Assembly: GCF_000212855.1 (NCBI RefSeq)
Contig: NZ_GL890993.1
Coordinates: forward strand, 112,536 to 176,535
Origin: Streptococcus sanguinis SK355
Lineage (GTDB): Bacteria > Bacillota > Bacilli > Lactobacillales > Streptococcaceae
DNA: 64,000 nt
Direction of reading: 5' to 3'
The translations under genes and the position numbers were made by a program. Each line of letters begins with the position of its first letter. The first letter of the stretch is position 1. Below the pieces are notes generated by a model. That model did no database searches, was not told where the DNA came from, and saw only the letters and a list, made by a program, of their open reading frames with translations. Shown here piece by piece: positions 46,553 through 55,642 of the stretch.

Positions 46553-47059
46553 CTATAGCCAATTGAAACAAGAACAAGACAAAAGAGCCTCGAAAAAGTA
46601 TTACAACTTGATAATACCTTTTTGAGGTGTTTTTTGATATGAGCTCATGTTTTCTCAATAGGATTGTACTCAGGTGAGTAGGGAGGAAGAGGTAAAAGTT
46701 TATGCCCAAACTCTTCACATAAGAGCTCCAGCTTATCCATTCTATGGAATCTTGCATTATCCATAATAATAACTGATGGTGTATTCAATTTTGGTAGGAG
46801 AAACTTCTGAAACCAAGCTTCAAAAAAGTCGCTCGTCATCGTCTCTTCGTAAGTCATTGGAGCGATTAACTCACTATTTGTTAGACCTGCAACCAAAGAA
46901 ATCCTCTGATATCTTCTTCCAGACACTTTACCTCCTATTAACTGACCTTATAATGAGCGACCGTATTCTCGATAAAAATAAGTATCGAATCCCGTTTCAT
47001 CAATATAAACAGGTGCTAAGTGCTTTAAACTATTAAATTTTTTGAAAGTTCTATCATTC
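46553..47059 (-). pseudogene. Degenerate IS630-family transposase
   Basis: The C-terminal catalytic half of an IS630 transposase can be followed on the minus strand: HLAPVYIDETGFDTYFYREYGRSL, an in-frame stop, GQLIGGKVSGRRYQRISL ... VIIMDNARFHRMDKLELL ... PPYSPEYNPIEKT, a second in-frame stop, then AHIKKHLKKVL to the end. The D-D-E motif residues (D in DETG, D in MDNARFH, E in PEYNPIE) are still visible. The N-terminal DNA-binding half is missing. It cannot make an active transposase. Confidence 0.85.
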
Positions 47060-47248
47060 ATTTAGCCACTCTGTATTCCTAAAAATTAGATGTTCCAATT
47101 TACTTTGGGAAAGACAGTGATTTCCTTTGAAAACAGGCGTAAAGCTGTTATATTCGTTCGCCAAGGGTAGTCTTAGAATCATTGTAAAAAATTACATTCG
47201 TTTAGCAACTTTGGATGTAGTAGTCTTAAGTATATTCTCTATAAAAGC

Positions 47249-47325
47249 AAACACAAAAAAACCTACCCTTACGGGCAGGTTTCTGTTTTATATGGTTAAG
47301 CTAGATTAAGCTTTACCTTCTGAAC
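47249..47325 (-). repeat. Right direct repeat: native fba 3' end and terminator (putative att site)
   Basis: This copy is continuous with the intact fba gene. It includes the fba terminator on the minus strand (47254-47284: AACCTGCCC-GTAA-GGGTAGGTTTTTTT). 47299-47325 is the 27-bp perfect match to the left copy. 47060-47248 holds no recognisable gene. Confidence 0.9.
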
Positions 47326-48187
47326 CGAATACGTCGATACGTTCTTCAACTGATGCTTGGATGGCTTTTACACCGTCAGCCAAGAATTTACGTGGGTCGA
47401 AGAGTTTCTTCTTGTCGTATTCTGCTTCGTTTGCTTCGTAGTCGCGAGCGAATGCACGAGTTGCATTAGCGAATGCGATTTGGCATTCAGTATTAACGTT
47501 AACTTTCGCAACACCAAGTTTGATAGCTGCTTGGATTTGGTCATCAGGAATACCTGAACCACCGTGCAATACGATTGGGAAGCCTGGAAGAGCTTCTGTC
47601 AATTTCTTCAAGTGGTCAAGATCAAGACCTTCCCAGTTTGCTGGGTATGGACCGTGGATGTTACCGATACCAGCTGCCAAGAAGTCGATTCCAGTTTCAA
47701 CCATTGCTTTAGCGTCTTCGATTGGAGCCAATTCACCTTTACCGATGATACCGTCTTCTTCACCACCGATAGTACCAACTTCAGCTTCTACTGAGATACC
47801 TTTAGCGTGTGCTTTTTCAACGACTTCCTTAGCCAATTTAAGGTTTTCTTCTACTGGAAGGTGTGAACCATCAAACATGATAGAAGTGTAACCAACTTCG
47901 ATACACTCAAGTGCATCTTCGTAGTGACCATGGTCCAAGTGAATCGCAACTGGTACAGTGATGCCCATTGATTCTACAAGGTTAGCGATCAAGTTGCGAG
48001 CAACTTTGTAACCACCCATGTATTTAGCAGCACCCATTGAAGTTTGAATAAGCACTGGTGCTTTCTTAGCTTCTGCCGCACGCAAGATAGCTTGAGTCCA
48101 CTCAAGGTTGTTTGTGTTGAATCCACCAACTGCGTAACCATTGTCACGAGCTGCTTGGACAAATTTTTCTGCTGAAACGATTGCCAT
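47306..48187 (-). CDS. fba: Class II fructose-bisphosphate aldolase
   Basis: 293-aa zinc-dependent aldolase (also called fda in streptococci), splitting fructose 1,6-bisphosphate into two triose phosphates in glycolysis. Metal and substrate residues are visible in HLDHGHYEDALECIEVGYTSIMFDGSH, EAEVGTIGGEEDG, and VLHGGSGIPDDQ. An AGGAGG site precedes the start. Its 3' end is the integration site of the neighbouring island, which regenerated the last codons so the enzyme stays intact. The leader contains the perfect palindrome GTGGTTAAACCAC (48214-48226). Confidence 0.97.
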   Translation of the reverse strand: MAIVSAEKFVQAARDNGYAVGGFNTNNLEWTQAILRAAEAKKAPVLIQTSMGAAKYMGGYKVARNLIANLVESMGITVPVAIHLDHGHYEDALECIEVGYTSIMFDGSHLPVEENLKLAKEVVEKAHAKGISVEAEVGTIGGEEDGIIGKGELAPIEDAKAMVETGIDFLAAGIGNIHGPYPANWEGLDLDHLKKLTEALPGFPIVLHGGSGIPDDQIQAAIKLGVAKVNVNTECQIAFANATRAFARDYEANEAEYDKKKLFDPRKFLADGVKAIQASVEERIDVFGSEGKA

Positions 48188-48330
48188 TCTTATCAGGCCT
48201 CCTCTTATTTTTTGTGGTTAAACCACTTACATTGTTTATTTTATCACTTTTTCACTAAAATTGCTAGTTTTTCCTGAAATTTTAAAGAATTACAGGGAGA
48301 CACTCAGCCTTTTTAAGCGTCTCTAGTGGA

Positions 48331-48358
48331 AAAAGAAAAAGCTGACCGAAGCCAGCTT
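48331..48358 (-). terminator. tRNA-Leu terminator
   Basis: AAGCTG/CAGCTT hairpin followed by TTTTTC on the minus strand, 7 bases after the tRNA. Confidence 0.7.
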
Positions 48359-48364
48359 ACTTGA

Positions 48365-48450
48365 TGCGGAGAGAGGGACTTGAACCCTCACGACCTAAAG
48401 CGGTCACAGGATCCTTAGTCCTGCGCGTCTGCCAATTCCGCCATCCCCGC
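48365..48450 (-). tRNA. tRNA-Leu (anticodon AAG)
   Basis: 86-nt class II tRNA with a long variable arm. Acceptor GCGGGGA/TCTCCGC, anticodon stem CAGGA/TCCTG around loop CTAAGGA, T loop TTCAAGT. Anticodon AAG reads CTT. Confidence 0.95.
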
Positions 48451-48594
48451 GATTGAGTACCTTACTAGTATAACAGGACAGCTAAGGCTTGTCAAGAAAA
48501 TTTTTGACTTTATTTCAAAAAATCAACTTTCTACTCAATCAACAAATCTAAAAAATCTAAGCGAAAATGAAGCTAAGGCAGAAACACAGAAAAC

Positions 48595-49005
48595 TCAGTG
48601 CTGCTGAGTCGCAACAAAGACAGCCACCGTTTGGTCGGGATCATATTTTTCAAAGTCAATAGTGTAGTCCCGATGAAGCTCACCTGTTTCTTCTGCCTCC
48701 CAAATCCTCTGCCAAGCATGAAGAACCGCTTGAGGATCCTCCTTATCCGCTTCAAAAACTTGATAGGTCTGCTCGGATGTGTCAAAATCATAGACTTCCT
48801 CATCTGTCAAACGGCAGATAGAGAGACTGTAGTCTCCTTTGTAATCACTGGCATAGTCATGATAGACAGCATAGACCGGTTCCCCTTGGACAAAAGCTTC
48901 TTTCACAGCTCCCTCTTGTTCCTGCCAGAGAGCTTGGATTTTTTCTATACAATGCTCATCTTGAAAATTATTAGTACGAATACTAGCTAAAATGTTTAGA
49001 AACAT
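48595..49005 (-). CDS. Conserved hypothetical protein, 136 aa
   Basis: Soluble, acidic protein without membrane segments. The alternating pattern and the segment EPVYAVYHDYASDYKGDYSLSICRL recall GyrI/AraC effector-binding folds, but this is a weak impression and no function is assigned. It lies 70 bp downstream of pyrG on the same strand and has an AAGGGAGG ribosome binding site; no terminator is seen between them. Confidence 0.7.
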   Translation of the reverse strand: MFLNILASIRTNNFQDEHCIEKIQALWQEQEGAVKEAFVQGEPVYAVYHDYASDYKGDYSLSICRLTDEEVYDFDTSEQTYQVFEADKEDPQAVLHAWQRIWEAEETGELHRDYTIDFEKYDPDQTVAVFVATQQH

Positions 49006-49075
49006 CTTCTTCCCTCCTTTTGCTATTCATTATAACATTTCTCTAGAAAAGCCGCTTAGGTTAGACAAAGCAAGT

Positions 49076-50689
49076 CTATCTATCCGAGCTCTTTTCTACC
49101 GCTGCTGTGACAAATGCCGTATAAAGACCTTCAGGTCGGTTCGATCGGCTGGAAAGCTCTGGGTGATACTGACAAGCAACGAAGAATTTGTTTTCTGGGA
49201 TTTCTACTATTTCGACCAAGCGATTATCTGGTGAAACTCCTGAAAATACAAATCCGGCTGCCTCAAACTGCTCGCGAAAAGCATTGTTAAACTCATAGCG
49301 ATGACGGTGACGGCGCTGCACGACTTCTTGATGGTCGTAAGCTGCTGCTGCCTTAGAGCCACTCTTAAGCTTAGAAGGATAGAGACCCAATCTCAGCGTT
49401 CCACCCAAGTCTTCGACATCAATCTGATCTCGCATGAGGTCAATAATCGGAAATGGTGTGTCTGGATTGAGCTCCGCTGAGTTAGCATCTGACAGACCTA
49501 GGACGTGACGGGCGAATTCGACACAGGTTAGCTGCATGCCCAAGCAAATGCCCAACATAGGCACATCCTGCTCACGTGCATATCGGATTGCCTGAATCTT
49601 ACCCTCAGTTCCTCTCTGACCAAAGCCGCCCGGAACGATAATCCCATCCGCACTTCCAAGAAGCTCTGCGGCGTTTTCGGCAGTTACCTGATTCGCATCA
49701 ATCCAGTCAATCTTAACCTCCGCATCATTGGCATAGCCGGCATGCTTGAGCGCTTCGACAACTGAAATATAGGCATCTGGCAACTCGACATACTTGCCGA
49801 CCAGAGCAATACGGACCTGCTTTTCCAGACTCATCACTTTCTCTACCATGGCTGACCATTCAGTCATATCCGCTGCCGACACATCCAGCTTCAGATGGTC
49901 ACAGACGATTTGGTCCATCTTTTGCGCCTGCAAATTGAGAGGAATTTGGTAAAGATGCTCCACATCTAGCGACTCAATGACCGCCTCCGGCGCCACATCA
50001 CAGAATTGAGCCAGCTTATTTTTGATATTTTGTCCAGCCGGCTTCTCTGTGCGGATGACCAGCATATTAGGCTGAATCCCCAGACCTCGCAGCTCTTTGA
50101 CAGAATGCTGAGTCGGCTTGGTCTTCATTTCGCCAGCCGCCTTGAGATAGGGCAGGAGGGTCGTATGGATATACATGACATTGTCTGCTCCGACGTCCGA
50201 CTTCATCTGGCGCAAAGCTTCTAAAAAAGGAAGAGACTCGATGTCGCCCACTGTGCCACCGACCTCTGTGATAATCACATCCGAGTCCGTCGTCCGTGCT
50301 GCTCGCTTGATCTTGTCCTTGAGAGCATCTGTAATATGCGGAATGACTTGGACCGTCGCCCCCAGATACTCGCCTTTACGCTCCTTGCGCAGGACTTCGC
50401 TATAGATTTTACCAGTGGTGACATTGGAGTATTTATTGAGATTAATGTCAATAAAACGCTCATAATGCCCCAGATCCAGATCCGTCTCGGCTCCATCATC
50501 TGTGACAAACACTTCCCCATGCTGGTAAGGGCTCATGGTACCGGGATCAATATTGATATAAGGGTCAAATTTCTGAATTGTAACCTTGAGACCGCGATTC
50601 TTCAAAAGCCGACCCAAGCTGGCTGTCACAATCCCTTTCCCGATAGAAGAAACCACACCGCCGGTGACAAAAATATATTTAGTTGACAT
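49076..50689 (-). CDS. pyrG: CTP synthase
   Basis: 537-aa glutamine-dependent enzyme making CTP from UTP. The N-terminal synthetase domain starts [17 protein letters not shown]; the C-terminal class I glutaminase domain carries the nucleophile in GICLGMQL and the partner His/Glu in [10 protein letters not shown]. It has its own promoter and a leader with an intrinsic terminator and a GGGC start, the hallmark of CTP-sensitive attenuation. Confidence 0.98.
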   Translation of the reverse strand: MSTKYIFVTGGVVSSIGKGIVTASLGRLLKNRGLKVTIQKFDPYINIDPGTMSPYQHGEVFVTDDGAETDLDLGHYERFIDINLNKYSNVTTGKIYSEVLRKERKGEYLGATVQVIPHITDALKDKIKRAARTTDSDVIITEVGGTVGDIESLPFLEALRQMKSDVGADNVMYIHTTLLPYLKAAGEMKTKPTQHSVKELRGLGIQPNMLVIRTEKPAGQNIKNKLAQFCDVAPEAVIESLDVEHLYQIPLNLQAQKMDQIVCDHLKLDVSAADMTEWSAMVEKVMSLEKQVRIALVGKYVELPDAYISVVEALKHAGYANDAEVKIDWIDANQVTAENAAELLGSADGIIVPGGFGQRGTEGKIQAIRYAREQDVPMLGICLGMQLTCVEFARHVLGLSDANSAELNPDTPFPIIDLMRDQIDVEDLGGTLRLGLYPSKLKSGSKAAAAYDHQEVVQRRHRHRYEFNNAFREQFEAAGFVFSGVSPDNRLVEIVEIPENKFFVACQYHPELSSRSNRPEGLYTAFVTAAVEKSSDR

Positions 50690-50833
50690 ACGTGCTCCTT
50701 TTCATAAAACTATTCATTCCAGCAACCACGTCGTTGCTGGAAACTTATCTAGAGGAGGATTTTCCATAATCTGTCTGAAAAAGAAAAATAGCTCCCTGAA
50801 CACAGGAAGCTCTGACCTCTAAAAGAGGTGCCC
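50690..50833 (-). promoter_or_regulatory. pyrG leader with CTP-responsive attenuator
   Basis: The predicted transcript starts GGGC at 50833. It first forms a small hairpin ACCTCT/AGAGGT (50815-50829), then an intrinsic terminator AGCTTCCTG/CAGGGAGCT followed by ATTTTTCTTTTT (50778-50811). In B. subtilis pyrG, low CTP makes polymerase stutter and add extra G residues at the GGGC start; the poly-G pairs with the C/U-rich 5' arm of the terminator and prevents termination. All parts needed for this are here. A further 10-bp perfect hairpin (50717-50742) lies before the ribosome binding site. Confidence 0.8.
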
Positions 50834-50840
50834 GAACAGT

Positions 50841-50869
50841 ATCATATCGCAAACCTAAAAAATTGTCAA
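50841..50869 (-). promoter_or_regulatory. pyrG promoter
   Basis: Minus-strand consensus -35 TTGACA (50864-50869), 17-bp spacer, -10 TATGAT (50841-50846), then seven bases to GGGC. Confidence 0.85.
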
Positions 50870-50886
50870 ATGATTTCATTCGGTTT

Positions 50887-51570
50887 TCATCCATTTTCAG
50901 CAATACTGATGACATGTGTTTCGAATTCTAAATCGGGCATAGACTCTGCTAAATCGTGTCGGATTCGTTCCAAGGCTTCCAGACGCATTTCGACAGAGGT
51001 ATTGGCATTCCCCTGAATGATGAAAATGGCATCCTTGGTCTCTTCATCAAACTTATAATACTCACTGTCACGAACATCCAGCCAAGCCAAAATGCCCTTG
51101 GCATCCCGATAGACATAGTCCGTCTTGGCAACATGCTTCTCCTTGGACAAAATAGGCAGAAAAACATCTTCCTTTTGGCTTACGGTGAATTCTATCTGAT
51201 CTTCAATCTTGTCAAAATCATGCCCTCCAATAGCCAGTAGGGAATGCAGGGCTTCAACGTTATAAATATCAATAATGCTATTAATATGAGGGAGCGAGCC
51301 TCGGTGCTGGATATTGCGAATCAGCGCGGGAACCGTCGGAGGATTTTTCTTGACACTGCGACCTACGCGCTGGAGTATTTCTATATAACCTTGAACCACT
51401 GGCGACTCAAGCACCTCATCCAAGTCACAGGCCAGAGCCCAGTCTTCCATTTCCTTTTTCTTTTTTAGAAATGAGGAAGACAGTTCTGCCTGCGGATTGA
51501 CATTCTTGGCAATCCCGATTACAACACTCTTAATGCCTAAATCACCCAGACTCTTATCAATGACAAATTT
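50887..51570 (-). CDS. B3/B4 tRNA-binding domain protein
   Basis: 227 aa, a stand-alone version of the B3/B4 domain of phenylalanyl-tRNA synthetase beta (PPTVPALIRNIQHRGSLPHINSIIDIYNVEALHSLLAIGGHD). In other bacteria such proteins may edit misacylated tRNA; the role here is inferred from the domain only. The start MKFVIDKSLG is selected because GGAGG lies 9 bases upstream. It lies between rpoE and pyrG and ends just before the pyrG promoter. Confidence 0.88.
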   Translation of the reverse strand, partial: KFVIDKSLGDLGIKSVVIGIAKNVNPQAELSSSFLKKKKEMEDWALACDLDEVLESPVVQGYIEILQRVGRSVKKNPPTVPALIRNIQHRGSLPHINSIIDIYNVEALHSLLAIGGHDFDKIEDQIEFTVSQKEDVFLPILSKEKHVAKTDYVYRDAKGILAWLDVRDSEYYKFDEETKDAIFIIQGNANTSVEMRLEALERIRHDLAESMPDLEFETHVISIAENG

Positions 51571-51651
51571 CATAGCAGCATACCTCCATCTTTTCTTCAT
51601 TAAATTTTATTAGTATTCTACACCTTCCGAACTTATATTTCAAGGAATATT

Positions 51652-51684
51652 AAAAGAAACAAGGGACGAAATCCCTTGTTTCTT
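51652..51684 (-). terminator. rpoE terminator
   Basis: AAACAAGGGA/TCCCTTGTTT perfect hairpin followed by CTTTTAATATT on the minus strand, just past the rpoE stop. Confidence 0.75.
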
Positions 51685-51693
51685 TTGGTTGAT

Positions 51694-52284
51694 TTATTCT
51701 TCCTCTTCGGTCTCCGTATCTTCATCAGAGTAGTCGTCATCTTCTTCGTTGAGTTCGACTTCTTCACCTAGATCATCTGGAGCAATTTCGTTGATTTCAG
51801 CATCGTAAGCTTCCACTTCGTTCTTCTCATCGTCTGGATTTTCCTCATCGTATGAGAGAGCCGGATCTGCTTCGTAGCCGTCCTCATCTTCTGGATCGTC
51901 ATCGCTGTAGTCAATGGCATCCTCGTCGCCATCCATAAAGGCATTAACGCGTTTCTTCTTGCGTTTCTTAGGTGCATCATCCTCATCAGTCTCTTCCAAG
52001 GCGATGATTTCTTCATCCACTTCGTCGATAGCATACCATGAACGCAGGCCCCATTTATTATCTCCCAGCGGAATAAAGCTGCCGTCTACATTGAGTTCTG
52101 TGTAGAATAAAGGCAGAGCATCACGAATCTCACTGTTTGATTTTTCCAGATAGTTTTGAATTTCATTGACCAGATCATTAAAATACATCTCATGGTCGCG
52201 GCCGCGGGCTTCCAAAATGGCACGCGCCACTTCAATCATAGAAAGCTCACTTTTTTCCTGTCCAGCAAATACTTCTAATTCCAA
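51694..52284 (-). CDS. rpoE: RNA polymerase delta subunit
   Basis: 196 aa. The folded N-terminal HARE-HTH domain (about residues 10-90, [25 protein letters not shown]) is followed by an extremely acidic disordered tail of Asp/Glu that competes with nucleic acid and speeds polymerase recycling. Length and composition are typical of streptococcal delta. Monocistronic with its own promoter. Confidence 0.96.
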   Translation of the reverse strand: MELEVFAGQEKSELSMIEVARAILEARGRDHEMYFNDLVNEIQNYLEKSNSEIRDALPLFYTELNVDGSFIPLGDNKWGLRSWYAIDEVDEEIIALEETDEDDAPKKRKKKRVNAFMDGDEDAIDYSDDDPEDEDGYEADPALSYDEENPDDEKNEVEAYDAEINEIAPDDLGEEVELNEEDDDYSDEDTETEEEE

Positions 52285-52347
52285 AGTTGATCTCCTTTAA
52301 GATTAAGTAAAGGCTTGTCGCCCTCTTGCAATTTTTCGCTACTTTCT

Positions 52348-52376
52348 ATTGTACGATAAATTTCTATTTTCGTCAA
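52348..52376 (-). promoter_or_regulatory. rpoE promoter
   Basis: Minus-strand -35 TTGACG (52371-52376), 17-bp spacer, -10 TACAAT (52348-52353). Confidence 0.75.
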
Positions 52377-52407
52377 AAGAAAATCCAGGAAAAATCACGG
52401 AACAAGT

Positions 52408-52443
52408 ACAAAAAGAAACTAGTGCATCTGTACACTAGTTTCA
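52408..52443 (-). terminator. tig terminator
   Basis: AAACTAGTG/CACTAGTTT perfect hairpin followed by CTTTTTG on the minus strand. Confidence 0.8.
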
Positions 52444-52469
52444 AATGATCTCATTTTGAATGATGAAAT

Positions 52470-53753
52470 TTATTTCACTTTCGCAGTGCTTGTAATCACT
52501 TCAACAGCTTTCTTGATAGCAATGTCGTGTTTCAGCATGTCTTCTGACAGCAATTGACGAACACGTTCTACTTCCATGTTGTAGTCTGTAGCCAATGAAG
52601 TTACTTCTGCTTCGATTTCTTCTGCGCTAGCTTCAAAACCTTCTGCCTTAGCAACAGCTTCTACGACAAGGTTTGTCTTAGTGCGTGACTCAGCATCTGC
52701 TTCGTATTGCTTGTGCAGGTCTTCCTGACTAGTACCAGTGATTTGGAAGTACATGTCAGGTGAGATTCCTTGGCGTTGCATATTGCCCAAGAATTCATTA
52801 ACTGCACGGTGTACTTCTTCGTGGACCATTTCCGCTGGCAAGTCAACGATTTCCGCGTTTGCTACTGCTTGATCAATAGCTGCTGCTTCTACCGCATCGT
52901 TATAAGCTGTTTCCTTAGCTTCTGACAATTCTTTGCGGTACTTTTCTTTCAGCTCGTCAAGTGTTTCAACTTCTTCGTCGATATCTTTTGCAAGTTCATC
53001 GTCCAATGCTGGAACTTCTTTTTCTTTAACTTCATGAATAGTTGTCACAAACTTAGCTTCCTTGCCTGCCAAGTCTTCTGCTTGATAGTCTTCTGGGAAG
53101 GTTACGACAACGTCCACTGTTTCACCTGCACTGTGGCCAACCAACTGCTCTTCAAATCCTGGGATGAATTGACCGCTGCCAAGTCCAAGTGAGAAGTTAT
53201 CGCCCTTGCCGCCGTCAAATTCAACGCCGTCAACAGATCCAACAAAGTCAATCACAACTGTATCACCGTCAGCTGCTGGACCTTCTTTGAGAACCAACTC
53301 AGCCAAGTTGTTGCGCTCACGCTCAATGCGCTCATCTACTTCAGCGTCAGTCACTTCTTTAGTAGCTTCAACAGTTACTTCCAAGTCTTTGTATGCACCT
53401 AACTTAACTTCTGGCTTAGTGACTACTTCAGCTTTGATGACCCAGTCTTGGCCTTTTTCCATAGACTCGACATCAAACTGAGGCTGAGCAACTACTTCGA
53501 TACCTGCTTCTTTGACAGCAGCTTCGTATGCTTCTGGAAGAAGAGCGTTCAAAGCATCTTGGTAGAGGGCTTCTTCACCAAAACGTTGGTTGAAGATAGC
53601 ACGTGGAAGGCGACCTTTACGGAAACCTGGTACAGCAATATCTTTTTTTACTGAGTTAAATACACGGTCCAAGGCAGGCTTGATTTTCTCTTGACTGATG
53701 CTAAAAGTCAAAAGACCGCGATTTGTTTCTTTGTTTTCAAATGATACAGACAT
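52470..53753 (-). CDS. tig: Trigger factor
   Basis: 427-aa ribosome-associated chaperone and prolyl isomerase. The ribosome-binding loop GFRKGRLPR is near residue 43, the FKBP-type domain ([19 protein letters not shown]) spans about 150-235, and the helical C-terminal chaperone domain follows. Monocistronic behind a strong promoter. Confidence 0.98.
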   Translation of the reverse strand: MSVSFENKETNRGLLTFSISQEKIKPALDRVFNSVKKDIAVPGFRKGRLPRAIFNQRFGEEALYQDALNALLPEAYEAAVKEAGIEVVAQPQFDVESMEKGQDWVIKAEVVTKPEVKLGAYKDLEVTVEATKEVTDAEVDERIERERNNLAELVLKEGPAADGDTVVIDFVGSVDGVEFDGGKGDNFSLGLGSGQFIPGFEEQLVGHSAGETVDVVVTFPEDYQAEDLAGKEAKFVTTIHEVKEKEVPALDDELAKDIDEEVETLDELKEKYRKELSEAKETAYNDAVEAAAIDQAVANAEIVDLPAEMVHEEVHRAVNEFLGNMQRQGISPDMYFQITGTSQEDLHKQYEADAESRTKTNLVVEAVAKAEGFEASAEEIEAEVTSLATDYNMEVERVRQLLSEDMLKHDIAIKKAVEVITSTAKVK

Positions 53754-53790
53754 TCTGTCATTTCTCCTTAAAATTTATTGAATACAACCC

Positions 53791-53818
53791 ATTATAGCAT
53801 AATTAGAGTTTTTTTCAA
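53791..53818 (-). promoter_or_regulatory. tig promoter
   Basis: Minus-strand -35 TTGAAA (53813-53818), 16-bp spacer, extended -10 TGC-TATAAT (53791-53796). Confidence 0.75.
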
Positions 53819-53832
53819 AATTATTTTTCCTT

Positions 53833-54396
53833 TTATCCCTTCCTGATTTTATCCTCTATATAGGCCGCTCTGGCGCCGCCAATTAGCTTGGGACGGCTGG
53901 CTAAAGCCGTGACATGAGCAGCCCCCAACTCCTTGAGAATCGGTCGGATAGGAATCTGCACGTGCTTGACATGCATGCCGATGGCAGTATCGCCAATGTC
54001 CAGCCCCGCCTGAGCGACAATAAACTCCACCTCGACAGGATCCTTCATGTATTGGAAAGCTGCTAGCTGACCGCTGCCTCCAGCATGAAGAGTAGGCAGA
54101 ACATTGACAATTTCCAAATCCTTCTTGTTTGCCAAGGCTCTTTCGACTACGAGGGCACGGTTGAGATGCTCACATCCCTGAACTGCTAGAAAGATACCCT
54201 TCTCTTCTAAGATATCCAGTATGGCTTTGACAATAACCTGTCCAACTTCCAGACTGGAATTCTGACCGATATGGCCTCCGACAACCTCACTAGAGGATAG
54301 ACCCAGAACAAAAATATCTCCCTCGACCAAGGCAGCCTTGTCCAAAACATCTAGAACAATCTGACGAGTTTCTGCTCCAATCTTAGCTAAGTCCAT
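53833..54396 (-). CDS. UPF0340/DUF436 (TIGR01440) family protein
   Basis: 187 aa, full length for a conserved Firmicutes family of unknown function. Recognised by [35 protein letters not shown] and [14 protein letters not shown]. It is the last gene of the operon truA-kinase-ECF-UPF0340, 12 bp after the transporter gene, which only hints at a link to vitamin metabolism. Confidence 0.9.
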   Translation of the reverse strand: MDLAKIGAETRQIVLDVLDKAALVEGDIFVLGLSSSEVVGGHIGQNSSLEVGQVIVKAILDILEEKGIFLAVQGCEHLNRALVVERALANKKDLEIVNVLPTLHAGGSGQLAAFQYMKDPVEVEFIVAQAGLDIGDTAIGMHVKHVQIPIRPILKELGAAHVTALASRPKLIGGARAAYIEDKIRKG

Positions 54397-54408
54397 GTCT
54401 CACCTCGT

Positions 54409-54891
54409 TTATTTCACTGTGACTGTCTTTTTCAAACTCTCTGGGAAGGCTTTGTAAAGGGCAAAACCGACTGCTAAACCAAATGCATTCTGCATAAAAT
54501 TGCCCAAGATTCCAGCCAGACCTGCTCCGACGCCATTCATGATACTGTCAAAGAGGGCGTAGCCACCGACCATAGCTACTGTAGCCAAGACCAGCCCAAG
54601 GTAGCGTTTCTTGCCCTCAAAGCCAGCAAAGAACCCTTGAAGTCCGTGGCAAATCAGGCTGAAAATCATCCACTGGGGATAGCCGGCAATCATATCAATC
54701 AAAAAGCCTGAAAGGCCTCCGACAATAGCCGCTTCCTTGCGGCCAAAGTAGAAGGCAGTAAAATAAATCCCTGCATCCAACAAGGTCAAAAAGCCAGTCG
54801 CCGTTGGGATTTTCACAAAATTCCCCAAAAGCACAGACAGTGCTGTGATGAAAGCTAAGAACACTAATTTTTTAACTTGATTATTTCTCAT
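54409..54891 (-). CDS. ECF transporter S component (probably pyridoxine or HMP)
   Basis: 160-aa membrane protein with about five or six helices, of the type that serves as substrate-binding subunit for the shared ECF energising module encoded elsewhere. It overlaps the kinase gene by 11 bp; the kinase acts on pyridoxine or hydroxymethylpyrimidine, so the transported vitamin is probably one of these. That is inference from context. Confidence 0.87.
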   Translation of the reverse strand: MRNNQVKKLVFLAFITALSVLLGNFVKIPTATGFLTLLDAGIYFTAFYFGRKEAAIVGGLSGFLIDMIAGYPQWMIFSLICHGLQGFFAGFEGKKRYLGLVLATVAMVGGYALFDSIMNGVGAGLAGILGNFMQNAFGLAVGFALYKAFPESLKKTVTVK

Positions 54892-55642
54892 ACTGAACTA
54901 CCCCATATTGATCTGAGCGCTGAATCGCTCGGTAAACAAAATCTTTAGACAATTGAACTGCTGCAAGTGGAGACTTGCCTAGAAGCAGCTGACTGGCAAT
55001 GCTGGAAGCAAATGTGCAGCCCGCTCCGGTATTGTTGCTGGCCAGCACTGGCGATTCAATGACCTCAAACTCTCGGCCGTCATAGTAAACATCCACCGCC
55101 CGCTCCTTGCTCAAGCGATTGCCACCCTTTATCACTACATGCTTGGCTCCCAAATCATAGAGCTCCTTGGCTGCAGCCTGCATATCCTTCAGACTTTTGA
55201 TTTCTTTTTGGGTCAATAGCTGAGCTTCTGCCAGATTTGGCGTAATGATGCTGACATGAGGGAAAAACTTGATGATTTCTTCTCTCAGCGCACTGACTTC
55301 CAAGTCATGATTTTCCTTGCAGACCAGAACAGGATCCAGCACAACTGGTATATCCGCATGCTGCTTGACAAAAGCCAAAGCCTGCTCTGCTATTTCCAGA
55401 TTGGGTAAAAGTCCTATCTTAATAGCAGAAAAAGGAATATCCTTGAGACTGGCTAACTGCTGGGCAAAAACCTCTTCCTCAACTGGAATGACCTCAAATC
55501 CCTTGTCGGTCATAGCCGTCAGGCAAGTCACAGCTACGAAACCATGCAGACCATTGACCGTATAGGTAGCCAAATCAGCATGCAGCCCGCCGCCGCTGAA
55601 AATATCATTGCCCGAAAGGGCTAAAATCAACTTATTCTTCAT
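54881..55642 (-). CDS. Pyridoxine/hydroxymethylpyrimidine kinase (PdxK/ThiD-like)
   Basis: 253-aa ribokinase-family enzyme. It has the ThiD/PdxK start [20 protein letters not shown] and the anion-hole/catalytic motif [15 protein letters not shown] near residue 205 (the general base Asp of many kinases is replaced by Cys, as in the PdxK/ThiD subgroup of Firmicutes). It overlaps truA and the transporter gene by 11 bp each. Whether vitamin B6 or HMP is the substrate cannot be decided. Confidence 0.9.
   Translation of the reverse strand: MKNKLILALSGNDIFSGGGLHADLATYTVNGLHGFVAVTCLTAMTDKGFEVIPVEEEVFAQQLASLKDIPFSAIKIGLLPNLEIAEQALAFVKQHADIPVVLDPVLVCKENHDLEVSALREEIIKFFPHVSIITPNLAEAQLLTQKEIKSLKDMQAAAKELYDLGAKHVVIKGGNRLSKERAVDVYYDGREFEVIESPVLASNNTGAGCTFASSIASQLLLGKSPLAAVQLSKDFVYRAIQRSDQYGVVQYEK

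Larger units (their letters stand above)
43286..47325. mobile_element. Integrase-less genomic island at the fba 3' end (CIME-like)
   Basis: About 4 kb of AT-rich sequence lies between two copies of the fba 3' end. Cargo: an unknown 302-aa gene, a HxlR regulator, a quinone-oxidoreductase-like gene, a broken lipoprotein gene and a dead IS630 copy. No integrase, relaxase or replication gene is present. Integration at the 3' end of the aldolase gene (fda) is known for ICESt1, ICESt3 and the related CIME302 of S. thermophilus. The island is therefore best read as a decayed or cis-mobilizable relative. The stretch 43313-43540 carries no gene; its core (about 43420-43480) could be a decayed integrase end, but this is unproven. 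Confidence 0.75.

Noticed and set aside
48221-48230. A single ACCACTTAC in the fba leader as a LytTR target
   Set aside because: No second copy at 12-bp spacing; half of a palindrome there, so probably coincidence.
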